A DNA stretch of 64,000 bases from Polyangium sp. y55x31 (GTDB lineage: Bacteria; Myxococcota_A; Polyangia; Polyangiales; Polyangiaceae). Both the position numbers and the translations under genes were made by a program. The first letter of the stretch is position 1. The number at the start of each line of letters is the position of its first letter. This document shows positions 49,191 to 58,708 of the stretch, piece by piece. Where the stretch lies: contig NZ_JARZHG010000001.1 of NCBI RefSeq assembly GCF_029946505.1, positions 496,001 through 560,000 of the forward strand. The letters run 5' to 3'. The notes beneath the pieces were generated by a model. It saw only the letters and a list, made by a program, of their open reading frames with translations. It did not search any database and was not told where the DNA came from.

Positions 49191-49874
49191 CTACCGCCGT
49201 AGATTCAGATCGTCGGGAGGCCGCGGGCGATCGGCGCCGAGTTGTTCGAAGAGGAATTGCACGGCGCCCCGCAGGGACCTTTCGAGGCATTCGTCGAAAT
49301 CGCCGTCCTGGATGCGGCAGGTGCTACCCGGTGAATCGAGACGAAACGGTTTTCCCTCGAGGTCTTTGCCTTCGGCCTGGAGGAACGCGGCATAGGCCGG
49401 CGTGCCGAATTGCTGGTTGCCGCAGATGAAGTCCTCGTGAACGTTGAGGTCGGCGTCGGTCACGAGGACGATGAGGTCCGCCTTTTCGGGGCTCGTTTTG
49501 CCCTCGTCGCGCAGGAGATCTCGGGCGGCCCGCTCGACGGGGCCGCGAAGGTCGCTCGGGGAGAGCTCGCCGTGGAAGCTCTGGAAGGCGCGAAGGCGGT
49601 CCACGTACACGCCTCGCTCGATGAACCGCTCGAACACGTAGCCGAGGTCGCCGAACTTCTTTCCCTCGGGAACCTCCCAGCGGAAGCTCACGCGCACGTC
49701 GCGCTCACGATTGACGAAGCGATGCGCGGCGTCGGTGGCGGCATCGTCGACCTGGAGATCCCGCCAGACGAGCTTCGGGATCTCCGCGTTCGGGCGCGCG
49801 CAGCACGCGAGCAGGACGAGGGCGGCGAGGGCGGGCCTCGGGTCGGCTCGCCAGGAGAAGGAGCGTCGTCGCAT
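49191..49874 (-). CDS. Predicted lipoprotein, function unknown
   Basis: 227 residues. A basic N-terminus and hydrophobic stretch ending LVLLACC give a lipobox. No family recognised. The region KADLIVLVTDADLNVHEDFICGNQQFG resembles the core strand of an alpha/beta fold, and two Cys lie in ICGNQQ and STCRIQDG. It follows the upstream lipoprotein gene by four bases and is likely co-transcribed with it. Its weak resemblance to penicillin-binding-protein-activator LpoB-type lipoproteins (VFERFIERGVYVDRLRAF) is only a guess. Confidence 0.7.
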   Translation of the reverse strand: MRRRSFSWRADPRPALAALVLLACCARPNAEIPKLVWRDLQVDDAATDAAHRFVNRERDVRVSFRWEVPEGKKFGDLGYVFERFIERGVYVDRLRAFQSFHGELSPSDLRGPVERAARDLLRDEGKTSPEKADLIVLVTDADLNVHEDFICGNQQFGTPAYAAFLQAEGKDLEGKPFRLDSPGSTCRIQDGDFDECLERSLRGAVQFLFEQLGADRPRPPDDLNLRR

Positions 49875-49878
49875 GAAA

Positions 49879-50499
49879 CTACTTACATGCAGCTTCGAGA
49901 TCCTTGGATGCCTTGCTCCAGGCTTCCTTCTCGGCGTCCGACCAGGCGCTCGGATCCTTCTGCGTGAGCGCGGTCCGCGCCGCCGCCCGTTTCTGCTCGA
50001 TCGAAGCGAGAGACGCCGACGAGGCATGCATTTTCGATTCGCCGGGCGAGATGACGAGCGTCACGACGGAGCCCACGGCGCCGAGGCCCGCCGTCACGAT
50101 GCCCGTGATACCCGTCACCGTCTTGATCGTGTCGGGGGAATCGATCACGTACGCCCCCACGCCGCCGATCGCGCCGCCCACGGTCCCCACGCCGCCCGTG
50201 ATCGAGCCCATGATGGTCTTGAACTTTTGCTGATCCTGCTTGGCCTCCTCGTAATCGAAGAGGAGCTGCGCCTGGCGCTGGCTACAGACACGATCGGCGC
50301 GCTCGGCCTGACGCACCACGTCCTCCGGCCATTGTGGCTCGCCGGTGACGAGCGGCTCGCTCGGGCGCTTGAGCGGCGTCGTCTCGTTTTTGGTACACCC
50401 GATCGACATCACCACGAGCGCCACCCCCATGACGCTCACCCCTCCGAAGTAGCGACTCCACACAAAAGGCCCCACGCAATCCCCCCTACGTTCCCCCAT
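49879..50499 (-). CDS. Predicted lipoprotein with glycine-zipper-like segment
   Basis: 206 residues. The signal has a basic N-terminus and ends at the lipobox VVMSIGC. A middle stretch GSITGGVGTVGGAIGGVGAYVI is a glycine-zipper-like membrane segment, given in short as GGVGTVGGAIGG, and a second hydrophobic part (TGITGIVTAGLGAVGSVVTLVI) follows. The C-terminus is a charged helix. ATG 50499 has GGGGA upstream; ATG 50511 and an inner ATG before GVALVVMSIGC are alternatives. It is the first gene of a two-gene lipoprotein operon. The role is unknown. Confidence 0.65.
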   Translation of the reverse strand: MGERRGDCVGPFVWSRYFGGVSVMGVALVVMSIGCTKNETTPLKRPSEPLVTGEPQWPEDVVRQAERADRVCSQRQAQLLFDYEEAKQDQQKFKTIMGSITGGVGTVGGAIGGVGAYVIDSPDTIKTVTGITGIVTAGLGAVGSVVTLVISPGESKMHASSASLASIEQKRAAARTALTQKDPSAWSDAEKEAWSKASKDLEAACK

Positions 50500-50587
50500 C
50501 GATTTCCCCATGCTGCGACGATAACACCCACGGCGCGCGGCAAACAAGAAAGCCCGCCGACGGTCGCCGAGGCCGAGCAACTTTTCG

Positions 50588-52153
50588 TCAGGCGTTCGTC
50601 TCGCGCCGCAATCCGAGCCGCTTCATCCGGCTCTGGAGCGTCGTGGGGGGCAGGCCGAGGATGGCGGCGGCGCCCCCTTCGCCATAGATGCGACCGCCCG
50701 TCGCGCGGAGGACCCGCTGGATGTGGCGGCGCTCATTCTCGGCGAGCGAGACGAGCGCCTCCGGCGACCCGACTTCCCCGGCGCCGGACCGCTTGCGTGC
50801 CTTCGGCGCGAACAGGGCGAGGTCCGCGCGCTCGATCATCCCCGACGACGCCCGGATCGCCCCGCGCTCGAGGATATTCGAAAGCTCGCGGATGTTGCCC
50901 GGGTAATCGTGCTGCCGGAGCGCATCGAGCGCGCCCGCGGAGAGACGAAGGGATGCCTTCCCCACCCGAACGGAGAGCTCCTCCAGGAGGACCCGGCAAA
51001 TCGCCGGGAGGTCCTCCATACGCTCGCGCAGCGGCACGAGGCGCAGCGGATAGACCGAGAGGCGATAATAAAGATCCCCGCGGAACCGGCCCGCGGCGAC
51101 GGCTTGTTCGAGATCCACGTGGGTCGCCGCGATGACGCGTACCGAGACCTTGAGCGGCTGCTCCGCGCCCACGGGCAGGACCTCGCCTTCTTGCAATGCG
51201 CGGAGGAGCTTGCCCTGGAGATCGAGCGGCAGCTCGCCGATTTCGTCGAGGAACAAGGTCCCGCCGTCCGCGGCCCGAAAGAGGCCGGGGCGGGCCCGAA
51301 GCGCGCCCGAAAACGCGCCACGCTCGTGCCCGAAGAGCTCGCTTTCGAGCGTCCCCGAGGGCAAGGCCGCGCAGTTGACGGGGAGGAACGGTCGCTTGCG
51401 GCGCGGGCTCTTTTCGTGGATGAACCGCGAGAGCCGCTCCTTGCCGGTGCCCGTCTCGCCAATGAGCAGCACGGTCGAGCTCGTCCCCGCGACGAGGGCC
51501 GCCTGCCGCGCGAGCTCGCGCACCTGCGGATTGTCGCTGTCACCGAGCACGGAGGCGTGCTCGGTGATCTCGCCGATGCGGCGCTCGAGCGCGGCGGCCC
51601 GCTCTTCACTTTCGAGCCCGGCGCGGGCGAGCTTCTGGTTCTGGCGAATGCAATGAATCGAGAGCGCGAGCAGGCGCCCGAAGACCTCGACGAGGTCGAC
51701 CACGGCGCGCGGATAAGGTCCACACCGCGCGCGGTCGATCGACATGACCCCGAAGACCTCGGAGCCGGTCACGAGCGGAACGACCATGCACGCGTGGCCG
51801 TATGGAAAATCCATCAATCCGTCGAAGAGGTCGCCGTCGCCGTGGGCGTGGTCGTCCTCGGTGAAGACACGGCTCCTGCGCTCCTCGATGGCGAGCCGAA
51901 TGGAGGGGAAATGGTCGAGGTGGATTCGATACTCGCGGACCTCGGGCCGGAAGAGCGAGCCGCGCCCCGCCCTCGCGCGGAGCAAGGAGCCTTCGAGCTC
52001 GAAAATGACCGCGAGATCGTAAGGGGCGATGCGACCGAGCCATTCGAGGCCCCGCTGCAAGAGCTCGTCGAGCGCCGCGGGCGTCCCATCCGCGAGCTGC
52101 GCCAGGTCCGCGAGCTCGCGCGTGCTCGCGGCGACCCAGTCGTCGAGGTTCAT
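50588..52153 (-). CDS. Sigma-54-dependent transcription activator (GAF, AAA+, Fis)
   Basis: 521 residues. A GAF-type sensor (about 25-190) is followed by a sigma-54 interaction AAA+ domain. Walker A is GETGTGKE, the sigma-54 loop is GAFSGA (GAFTGA in NtrC), Walker B is GGTLFLDEIGEL, and a C-terminal Fis helix-turn-helix contains AAILGLPPTTLQSRMKRLG. It has no receiver domain, so it senses a ligand or redox state via GAF. It is divergent from the di-haem peroxidase gene, whose upstream region has matching dyads and a -24/-12-like promoter. It may regulate itself as well. Confidence 0.92.
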   Translation of the reverse strand: MNLDDWVAASTRELADLAQLADGTPAALDELLQRGLEWLGRIAPYDLAVIFELEGSLLRARAGRGSLFRPEVREYRIHLDHFPSIRLAIEERRSRVFTEDDHAHGDGDLFDGLMDFPYGHACMVVPLVTGSEVFGVMSIDRARCGPYPRAVVDLVEVFGRLLALSIHCIRQNQKLARAGLESEERAAALERRIGEITEHASVLGDSDNPQVRELARQAALVAGTSSTVLLIGETGTGKERLSRFIHEKSPRRKRPFLPVNCAALPSGTLESELFGHERGAFSGALRARPGLFRAADGGTLFLDEIGELPLDLQGKLLRALQEGEVLPVGAEQPLKVSVRVIAATHVDLEQAVAAGRFRGDLYYRLSVYPLRLVPLRERMEDLPAICRVLLEELSVRVGKASLRLSAGALDALRQHDYPGNIRELSNILERGAIRASSGMIERADLALFAPKARKRSGAGEVGSPEALVSLAENERRHIQRVLRATGGRIYGEGGAAAILGLPPTTLQSRMKRLGLRRETNA

Positions 52154-52210
52154 ACGGGCGAGAGTAACCGACCCCTCTCGACGCACGCAACGACGCCTCG
52201 TTGGTTTGAG

Positions 52211-52265
52211 CACCGACGGTTCGGTGTCGAGCAACGATATTTCGCTGCGCACCGACCCGTCGGTG
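52211..52265. promoter_or_regulatory. Two CACCGA dyads, putative enhancer sites
   Basis: CACCGA-cggt-TCGGTG (52211-52226) and CACCGAC-cc-GTCGGTG (52250-52265) are perfect dyads with the same half-site, centres 39 bases apart. They lie between the divergent activator and peroxidase genes, 55-110 bases upstream of the -24 element at 52320, the usual place for an activator binding site. Confidence 0.65.
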
Positions 52266-52319
52266 TCCTTGCGCGCAGCGTCATCGAAGGAAGTCGCGGG
52301 GTTGGCGATTCGAGCCCGC

Positions 52320-52334
52320 TGGTACGTGCTGTGC
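52320..52334 (+). promoter_or_regulatory. Sigma-54 (-24/-12) promoter-like element
   Basis: TGGTACGTGCTGTGC matches TGGCACG-N4-TTGC with GG and GC at the required 10-base spacing; one clear mismatch is G for the first T of the -12 box. It ends 42 bases before the ATG of the di-haem peroxidase gene. The divergent gene encodes a sigma-54 activator. Confidence 0.55.
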
Positions 52335-52376
52335 CCATCGCGCCGTGTGCGGGGGCAGGCCGCGAGGAGGACGAGC

Positions 52377-53786
52377 ATGGAGCGATCGGGAAGCGAAAAC
52401 GGGCGAAGGCGCGTGGGTGCGTCACGGGTGCTGGCAGGTGTTTTGGCGTCGGTGGCGCTCGTCGGCGCTTGCAGTGGGGAGAATGGGACGGGCAACACGC
52501 CGACCGCGCCCGATGTCGACGAGGAGCTCACGGCGCTCCTCGCCGCCGAGGGCGTCAAGCCCGTGGAGAAGCCGGCGGCGCAGGATCCAGGGCTCGTGAA
52601 GCTCGGGCAAAAGCTCTTCTTCGAGAAAGAGCTGAGCGGCCGGCGGAACATCGCCTGCAGCACGTGCCATCATCCTTTGCTCGGGTCCGCGGACGGGCAG
52701 AGCCAATCGCGCGGCCAGGGCGCGACGGGGCTCGGGCCGCAGCGGGTGCACGGGCCGAAGAGCCTGTTTCTGGCGCGGAACACGCTCTCGATCTGGAACC
52801 GGGGCGTGAAGGGCTGGGACACGATGTTCTGGGACGGCCGGCTCGGCGGCAATCCCACGGACGGCTACATCTCGCCCGCGGGCGACGCGACGCCGCAGGA
52901 ATTTTCCAATGCGCTCGCGGCATTTTTCATCATCCCGATCACGCCGGGCGAGGAGATGCGTGGGTTCCAGGGTGAGCTCGACGTGAACGGGAATCCGAAC
53001 GAAATGGGCGACCTGACGGACGCAGATTTCGCCAAGATCTGGCCGCTCGTCGTGGCGCGCGCGATGGCCATCCCCGAATACCGGGACGCGCTGCTCGCGG
53101 CCTTCCCGGGGAAGACGGAGGCCGACATCAACGTGGTGCACCTGGCCGAGGCCGTGGGCGCCTTCATGACCGACGCGTTCACGGCGCTCGATACGCCGTT
53201 CGATCGGTACCTCGCCGGCGATCACGCGGCGCTCTCCGACGCGCAGAAGCGGGGCGCGATGCTGTTTTATGGACGCGCGAACTGCGGGTCATGCCATTCG
53301 GGCGCGCTGCAGACCGATTTCGGCTTCCACAACATCGCGGCGCCGCAGGTGGGCACGGGCAAGGGCGACGAGGCGCCGCTCGATTACGGGCGCGGGCGCA
53401 TCACGCTGAAGGAGGAGGATCGGTTCAAGTTCCGGACGCCGTCGCTGCGAAATATCGAGCTCGAAGGGCCGTGGATGCACAACGGCGCGTACGCCAACCT
53501 GGAGGACACGGTCCGGCACCACCTCGATCCCGAGGCGTCCTTGAAGGCGTACGACGACAAGCAGGTCGAGCCCGAGCTCGTGGGCACGTACCAGAAGAGC
53601 GACGAGACGCGCGCGATGCTGCTCGCATCGCTGGATCCGCTGCTGAAGGTGGAAGGCGAAAAGCTCACGGACGCCGAGGTCGCGGACCTGATGGCCTTCC
53701 TGTCGGCGCTGACCGATCCCTCGTCGCTGAATCTGCTGCACCTGATCCCGGACAGCCTCCCGAGCGGGCTGCCCGTGGACGATTGA
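52377..53786 (+). CDS. Di-haem cytochrome c peroxidase / MauG family lipoprotein
   Basis: 469 residues. A signal ending VALVGACSG suggests a lipoprotein. Two haem c sites, CSTCHH (about 101) and CGSCHS (about 303), lie in the order of bacterial cytochrome c peroxidases; FRTPSLRNIELEGPWMHNGAY is the typical C-terminal loop (key RTPSLRNIE). The family reduces peroxide or oxidises protein residues in the periplasm. ATG 52377 has GGAGG seven bases upstream. It is likely controlled by the divergent sigma-54 activator. The stop lies four bases before that of the convergent kinase gene. Confidence 0.92.
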   Translation: MERSGSENGRRRVGASRVLAGVLASVALVGACSGENGTGNTPTAPDVDEELTALLAAEGVKPVEKPAAQDPGLVKLGQKLFFEKELSGRRNIACSTCHHPLLGSADGQSQSRGQGATGLGPQRVHGPKSLFLARNTLSIWNRGVKGWDTMFWDGRLGGNPTDGYISPAGDATPQEFSNALAAFFIIPITPGEEMRGFQGELDVNGNPNEMGDLTDADFAKIWPLVVARAMAIPEYRDALLAAFPGKTEADINVVHLAEAVGAFMTDAFTALDTPFDRYLAGDHAALSDAQKRGAMLFYGRANCGSCHSGALQTDFGFHNIAAPQVGTGKGDEAPLDYGRGRITLKEEDRFKFRTPSLRNIELEGPWMHNGAYANLEDTVRHHLDPEASLKAYDDKQVEPELVGTYQKSDETRAMLLASLDPLLKVEGEKLTDAEVADLMAFLSALTDPSSLNLLHLIPDSLPSGLPVDD

Positions 53787-53790
53787 TGCG

Positions 53791-56700
53791 TCACGCCTTC
53801 GAGACGAGCGCCGCCACGCGCTGACGCAGCGACGCATCCGCCGACGGCCCGAGACACGCCGAGGCCTCGGCCGCGAGCGCCGCAATTCGATCCGCTCGTC
53901 CCCGCGCCCGAAGCAGGCCCACGAGCCGCTCCACCACGTCGATCCACGGATCCCCGCCCATCGGCCGCGCCAGCCGCTCGGCCTCCTCCGCGTGCTCCAG
54001 CGCCTCGGCCCCGCGTCCCGTCTTCTCCGCGAGGTCCGCGAGGAGGAGCCGACACTTCACGGCGCGCCCCGACAACCCGAGCTCCGTGCACAACGTGAGC
54101 GCGCGGATCGCTTGCACCTCGGCCTCCAGGAGCTCGCCTTTTTCGCGCAGGTGATGCGCCAGGTGAAACCCCGAGTGCGCCTGCGCCAGCACGTTGCCCT
54201 CGCGCACCGCGAGCGCGTGCACCGCCTTCTGATCCTCGATCGCCTCGTCGAGACGACCCATCGCGGCGAACGTCATCGCCCGGCCGCTGCGCGCCGCGAC
54301 CTGGCCCCACACGGCCGCGAGCGGATCGCCCTCGAGCGCGAGCTCTTCGCCGGCGCGGATCGCCGCCTCGAACACCTCGATCGCCGCGTCGTACCGCCGC
54401 ACGTCGCGGAGCAAATTGCCGAGATCGTGGCCGGCCCGCACGACCGCGGGCAGGTTGTCCGAGCCGCGCAGCGTCTCCCAGCCCTTCTCGGCGAGCGCGA
54501 GGCCTTCCTCGATTTTGCCCTGGCTACGAAGCTGAAAGCCACGCGTGCAGAGCGCCTGCGCCGCGTCGAAGGGCCTTCCTGCGCGCCGGAAGAGCTCCTC
54601 GGCCCGTTCGAGCTGGCAAACGGCCTCGGGCCAGCGCGCGCGCTGGTGCGCGGTCTCGGCGCAGAGGAGGTGACAGCGCGCGCGGACCGTGAGCGCCTCC
54701 TCGCGGGAGTCGTCGCTGAGGAGCGCGAGGCTCTGCTCGACACGCTCGCCCGCCTCGTCGAAGCGGCCGAGCCAGAAGAGCGCGATGCCGAGATCGAAGA
54801 GAGCGCGCGCGGCGGCGAGCGGGTCGTCGTCCCGCAATCGGCTGCGCAAGGTCTCCGCGGTCATGAGCGCCTCGACCGCGTCGACGAACGCGCCGAGGGC
54901 GACGGCGCGGCGGCCCGTGAGGCGCGCATACTGCACGATGCGCTCGACCTCGTCGGTCTGGCTGTAGTGATGGAACAGCGCAGGCAGGTGCGGCGCGAGC
55001 TTGCCGGCGTGCAGGCGCTCGATGGACGCCGCGGCGAGGTGGTGCAGTACGCGCTTGTTGTCCATGAGCACCGTGCCGTAGATGGCGTCCCGCGCAAGCA
55101 CCTGCCGGAAGGCGAACGTCTCCTCGCCGCGCTCCTTGCGGTGCGAGAGAATACCCCGACGGACGAGCTCGTGGAGATGTCGTTGCGAGGTCCGCTCGTC
55201 GCCGAGCGCAGATGCAACGCCGTCAAAAAGATCCGCGCTGAACTCGACGCCGAGGATGCTCGCGTATTGAAGCGTGGTGCGGAGCTCGGGCTCCAGCCGA
55301 TCGAGGCGCGCGAGGAGCATGCCGACGAGCGAGGAAGGCACCGTGAAGCGCCGGAGGGCCGCGGCGTCGGCCGTGACCATGCATTGCTCGCGCAGCGACA
55401 GCGAGAGCTCCTCGGCGAAGAGCGGATTGCCCGCAGCCCGCTCGACGAGGAGGCGCACGACGTCCGCGGAGGGCTCCTCCCCCGCGAGGTGGACGGTGAT
55501 CGCGCGAATCTCGTCGTCCGTGAGGGGCGCGAGCGGGACACGCGTGACCGCGACGTGCTCGGGGAGCGTGGCGATCTCGCCGTCGCGGCTCGTGACGAGA
55601 AAAACGACGGGGAGCGCGGCGCGGTAGCCGCCGAGGACACGGCCGAGGAGGTCGAGGCTCGTCGCGTCGGCGCGGTGCATGTCGTCGAGGACGCAGAGGA
55701 CGGGCCTGCCGGGCCGGAGCGCGCTCGCCCTCCGCGCGAGGGCTTCGAGCAGGAGCGTGAGCGTCTGCTGGACGCGGCTCTGGAAGCCGTCGGGCCCGTA
55801 CTGCTCGACGAGGTCGTGCCCGCCGAGGCCGAGGAGGAAGTCGACGACGGGCGCCTTGGCGATGAGCTCGCTGCGGCGGGAATCTTCGAGCGCGGCGGCG
55901 AGGGCGCCGATCTCGGTCGTCGTCTGCAGCGCGTCGATGATGGTCGCGCCGGGCGGGAAGAAGACGCGGCGGAGGAAGGCGACCCAGGCGCCGTACGGCG
56001 CGGCGGAGGCCGGGTGCGCGCGCACGACGAGGGTCGAGCGCGCGTCGTCGGCCTCGACCCGTCGCAAGAGCTCGTGCACGAGGCGCGACTTGCCGACGCC
56101 GGGCCCGCCCGTGACGAGGCCGAGGTGCAAGCCGCCGCGCGCGCGCGCCTCGGCGAGGAGGCCTTCGAGCGTGGAGAGCTCGGCGTCGCGGCCGACGAAG
56201 GGGCGATCCTCGGGAGCGCCGGCGCGGCTCTTGCGCGGGCCTTCGGCCTCGGAGGGGCCGAGGATCTCGTACGCCTCGCTCGGGCGCACGCGGCCCTTCA
56301 TGGAGATGGGGCCGAAGTGCCGCTCGGTGAACCTGCCGCCGAGCAGATCGAGCGTCTCGCGGCTGACCACGACGGCGTTGAGCGGCGCCGAGCGCTGGAG
56401 CATCTCGGCGAGGTTGATGCTCTCGCCCGTGAGCATGGCGTCGCCGCCGCGCGTGACGAACCCCGTGTGGATGCCGATGCGCATGGAGAGCGCGCAGCCG
56501 ATCTCGGCGAGGGTCGCGTTGATCTCGTGGCGCTGATCGAGCGCGGCGAACCCGGCCGCGACGGCGCGCTCGGCGTCGTCCTCGCTCGACGCGTGATACC
56601 CGAAGACGGCCATCAAGGACTCGCCCGGCGGCCTGTCGACGCGCGCGCCGGCCGTCTCGAAGGCGCGGCCGATGACCTCGGAGATCTGCGTGGCGATCTG

Positions 56701-57978
56701 CTCGATCTCCTCGGCGCCGAGCGTGCTCTCGCGTGGCTCGTCGAGCGCGAGGCCGACCATCGCGATCGTGAGGTGACGCCGTTCGCCCTTGCGCAAGCTC
56801 GGCCGGGGCAGGTCGGCCGAAGGACGCGCACGGCCGAGCCCCGCGAGCTTCGACTGGATGCCCGCGAGCTTGGGCACGGCCGGCGGCGGCGGGATGGTCA
56901 CCGTCTTGCTGCGCGTGATCGCGACCGTCGCTTCGTTCTCGAGGCTCGCGCGGCGCGTGGGCACGCTCGATCGTTGGGCCGCGCGGCGCAGGTCGTAGAG
57001 CACGGCGCGGTCCGCGGCGAAGGGCTCGAGGGCGCGGGCGAAGGCCGCGGCGTCGGGGAACCGCTCGATCGGCTCGATGCGGATGGCGCGCATGACGGCC
57101 TCGGCGAGGCCGGGCGGGACGTTCGGCGCGGCGGCGGCGAGCGGGCGTGGAGGCTGCCTCTCGGCGAGCGCCGTGAGGTAGCCGATGAGGCTCGATCCCG
57201 GCCAGGGGCGCACGCCGGCGACGAGCTCGTAGAGGACGACGCCCGCGGCGAAGACGTCGGTCCACGGCCCGATCGCCCCGTGATCGCGGACCTGCTCGAT
57301 CGCCATGTAAAACGGCGATCCCACGAGCTCGCCGGGCCGCGTGTTCGGATCGTCGACGAAGTGGGCGACGCCGAAATCGAGGAGCTTCGGGATCTCGCCG
57401 AGCACCTCGCTCCGCGCGAGGAAGATGTTGCGCGGCGTGATGTCGCGGTGGATGACGCCGAGCTTGTGGACCTTGTGCAGGACCTCGAGGACCTCGAAGA
57501 CGATACGCGTCGCGTACGCCGGCGCGAGCGGCCCATCCGTGAGCCGCTGCTGGAGATCCTCGCCTTCGAGGTACTCCATCACCATGTACTGCGTGTTGTC
57601 GTCGAGCCGATCGATGTCGAAGATCTGCGGCAGGCGATCGTCGCGGATGCGGCTCGCGGCGAGCGCCTCGTTGCGGAAGCGCTCGGCCATCGCGGCCTTG
57701 CCTGCCATCTCGGGGCGGACGGTCTTGATGACGACGCGCGAGCCGAGCACGGGGTGCGCGGCCTCGTAGATGATGCCCATGCCGCCCGTGCTCATCACGC
57801 GGACGATCGGGAACTTGCCGATGCGCGCGCCCTTCTCGAAGGCGCGCAGCGCGGGGCCGATCGCGACCCCCTCGGGCATGGGGCCGGGCAGCGTGGAGCC
57901 CGCGCGCGGCGCGCCTGAAAAGCCGCCGGCCAGCGTGTCGTGATCACGTATGGGGAAGCGCCCCGAAGGGTCCGCCAC
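53791..57978 (-). CDS. Ser/Thr kinase fused to cyclase-like, AAA and TPR domains
   Basis: 1395 residues. The kinase (about 50-330) has STGGMGIIYE, VVIKTV, HRDITPRNIF (about 175) and DFGVAHF. A class III cyclase-like domain (about 410-560) is degenerate: the metal-binding Asp positions read AMVGLAL and PPGESLMAVFG. An AAA/STAND ATPase follows (FVGRDAEL, TGGPGVGKSRL about 625, Walker B VLCVLDDMHRA), then about 400 residues of TPR-like helices (for example RFDEAGERVEQSLALL). GTG 57978 has GGAGG five bases upstream. It is a large soluble signal integrator, typical of myxobacteria; targets are unknown. Confidence 0.9.
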   Translation of the reverse strand: MADPSGRFPIRDHDTLAGGFSGAPRAGSTLPGPMPEGVAIGPALRAFEKGARIGKFPIVRVMSTGGMGIIYEAAHPVLGSRVVIKTVRPEMAGKAAMAERFRNEALAASRIRDDRLPQIFDIDRLDDNTQYMVMEYLEGEDLQQRLTDGPLAPAYATRIVFEVLEVLHKVHKLGVIHRDITPRNIFLARSEVLGEIPKLLDFGVAHFVDDPNTRPGELVGSPFYMAIEQVRDHGAIGPWTDVFAAGVVLYELVAGVRPWPGSSLIGYLTALAERQPPRPLAAAAPNVPPGLAEAVMRAIRIEPIERFPDAAAFARALEPFAADRAVLYDLRRAAQRSSVPTRRASLENEATVAITRSKTVTIPPPPAVPKLAGIQSKLAGLGRARPSADLPRPSLRKGERRHLTIAMVGLALDEPRESTLGAEEIEQIATQISEVIGRAFETAGARVDRPPGESLMAVFGYHASSEDDAERAVAAGFAALDQRHEINATLAEIGCALSMRIGIHTGFVTRGGDAMLTGESINLAEMLQRSAPLNAVVVSRETLDLLGGRFTERHFGPISMKGRVRPSEAYEILGPSEAEGPRKSRAGAPEDRPFVGRDAELSTLEGLLAEARARGGLHLGLVTGGPGVGKSRLVHELLRRVEADDARSTLVVRAHPASAAPYGAWVAFLRRVFFPPGATIIDALQTTTEIGALAAALEDSRRSELIAKAPVVDFLLGLGGHDLVEQYGPDGFQSRVQQTLTLLLEALARRASALRPGRPVLCVLDDMHRADATSLDLLGRVLGGYRAALPVVFLVTSRDGEIATLPEHVAVTRVPLAPLTDDEIRAITVHLAGEEPSADVVRLLVERAAGNPLFAEELSLSLREQCMVTADAAALRRFTVPSSLVGMLLARLDRLEPELRTTLQYASILGVEFSADLFDGVASALGDERTSQRHLHELVRRGILSHRKERGEETFAFRQVLARDAIYGTVLMDNKRVLHHLAAASIERLHAGKLAPHLPALFHHYSQTDEVERIVQYARLTGRRAVALGAFVDAVEALMTAETLRSRLRDDDPLAAARALFDLGIALFWLGRFDEAGERVEQSLALLSDDSREEALTVRARCHLLCAETAHQRARWPEAVCQLERAEELFRRAGRPFDAAQALCTRGFQLRSQGKIEEGLALAEKGWETLRGSDNLPAVVRAGHDLGNLLRDVRRYDAAIEVFEAAIRAGEELALEGDPLAAVWGQVAARSGRAMTFAAMGRLDEAIEDQKAVHALAVREGNVLAQAHSGFHLAHHLREKGELLEAEVQAIRALTLCTELGLSGRAVKCRLLLADLAEKTGRGAEALEHAEEAERLARPMGGDPWIDVVERLVGLLRARGRADRIAALAAEASACLGPSADASLRQRVAALVSKA

Positions 57979-58095
57979 GCCGTCCTCCGCCAGAACCAGG
58001 ATCGCCGCGCCGGGCGACTGCCCGGGCCGCGCGTCCGCAGCGGGCGTTCGTACCCAGTTTGCCGGGGCTCCGCAAGAGGCGGTCGGTTCGATGTC

Positions 58096-58671
58096 CTAGG
58101 CGGCGCGGTGTCCGTGTCCGCCCTTGCCGACGATCGCGACGGTGCTCGCCTGCGGCCCCTTCTCGCCGAGCTCCTCCTCGTAGCGGACCTCCGTGCCCAC
58201 GGCGAGCCGCGAGAAGCCGTTGTTGAGCACGCTGTTCTTGTGGAAGTACACGTCGTAGCCGTCCTCGGCCTCCAAGAACCCGTAGCCGCTCTCGGGGAAG
58301 ATCCGCGCGACCTTGCCGTGCGGCGGCCCGACGCGCGTCTTCACCTCGCCCCGCTGCTTGGCAGCGTATTCCTGGAGGAGCCGGCGCGCGCCGTCGAACG
58401 CATCGCGCACCGCGACGTACACGTCCTCGTGCGTGTGATCCTCGGAGGCCTCGCGGCCGAACACGACCTCTCCGCCGGGCACCGTCATCTCGATGCGCAC
58501 CCGGTAGACGTTGCCCTGATGATGCCGCCGGGAGTGCGACGCGATCGCGACGTGGCACCCCAGGATCCCGTCGTAGACCTCGTCGAGTTTGTCGGCTTTC
58601 TCGCGCACTTCGCGCGCCACGGACTCCGACGATGGCATGTCGCGGAACGTGATCTGGAGCGGTAACTTCAT
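58096..58671 (-). CDS. hpf: Ribosome hibernation factor (HPF/RaiA-like) fused to cold-shock domain
   Basis: 191 residues. Residues 1-105 are an S30AE/HPF domain (LPLQITFRDMPSSESVAREV, DVYVAVRDAFDGARRLLQEY). Residues about 118-185 are a cold-shock domain: GKVARIFPESGYGFLEAEDG with FHKNSVL replaces the usual KGFGFI/FVH RNA-binding motifs. HPF domains shut ribosomes down; the CSD could add RNA binding. The gene stands 118 bases upstream of the kinase gene. ATG 58671 has GAGG just upstream; a GTG at 58677 is an alternative. Confidence 0.88.
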   Translation of the reverse strand: MKLPLQITFRDMPSSESVAREVREKADKLDEVYDGILGCHVAIASHSRRHHQGNVYRVRIEMTVPGGEVVFGREASEDHTHEDVYVAVRDAFDGARRLLQEYAAKQRGEVKTRVGPPHGKVARIFPESGYGFLEAEDGYDVYFHKNSVLNNGFSRLAVGTEVRYEEELGEKGPQASTVAIVGKGGHGHRAA

Positions 58672-58708
58672 GCGCACCTCACTCGGGCGCTCGGGACGTT
58701 TGCCCCGA

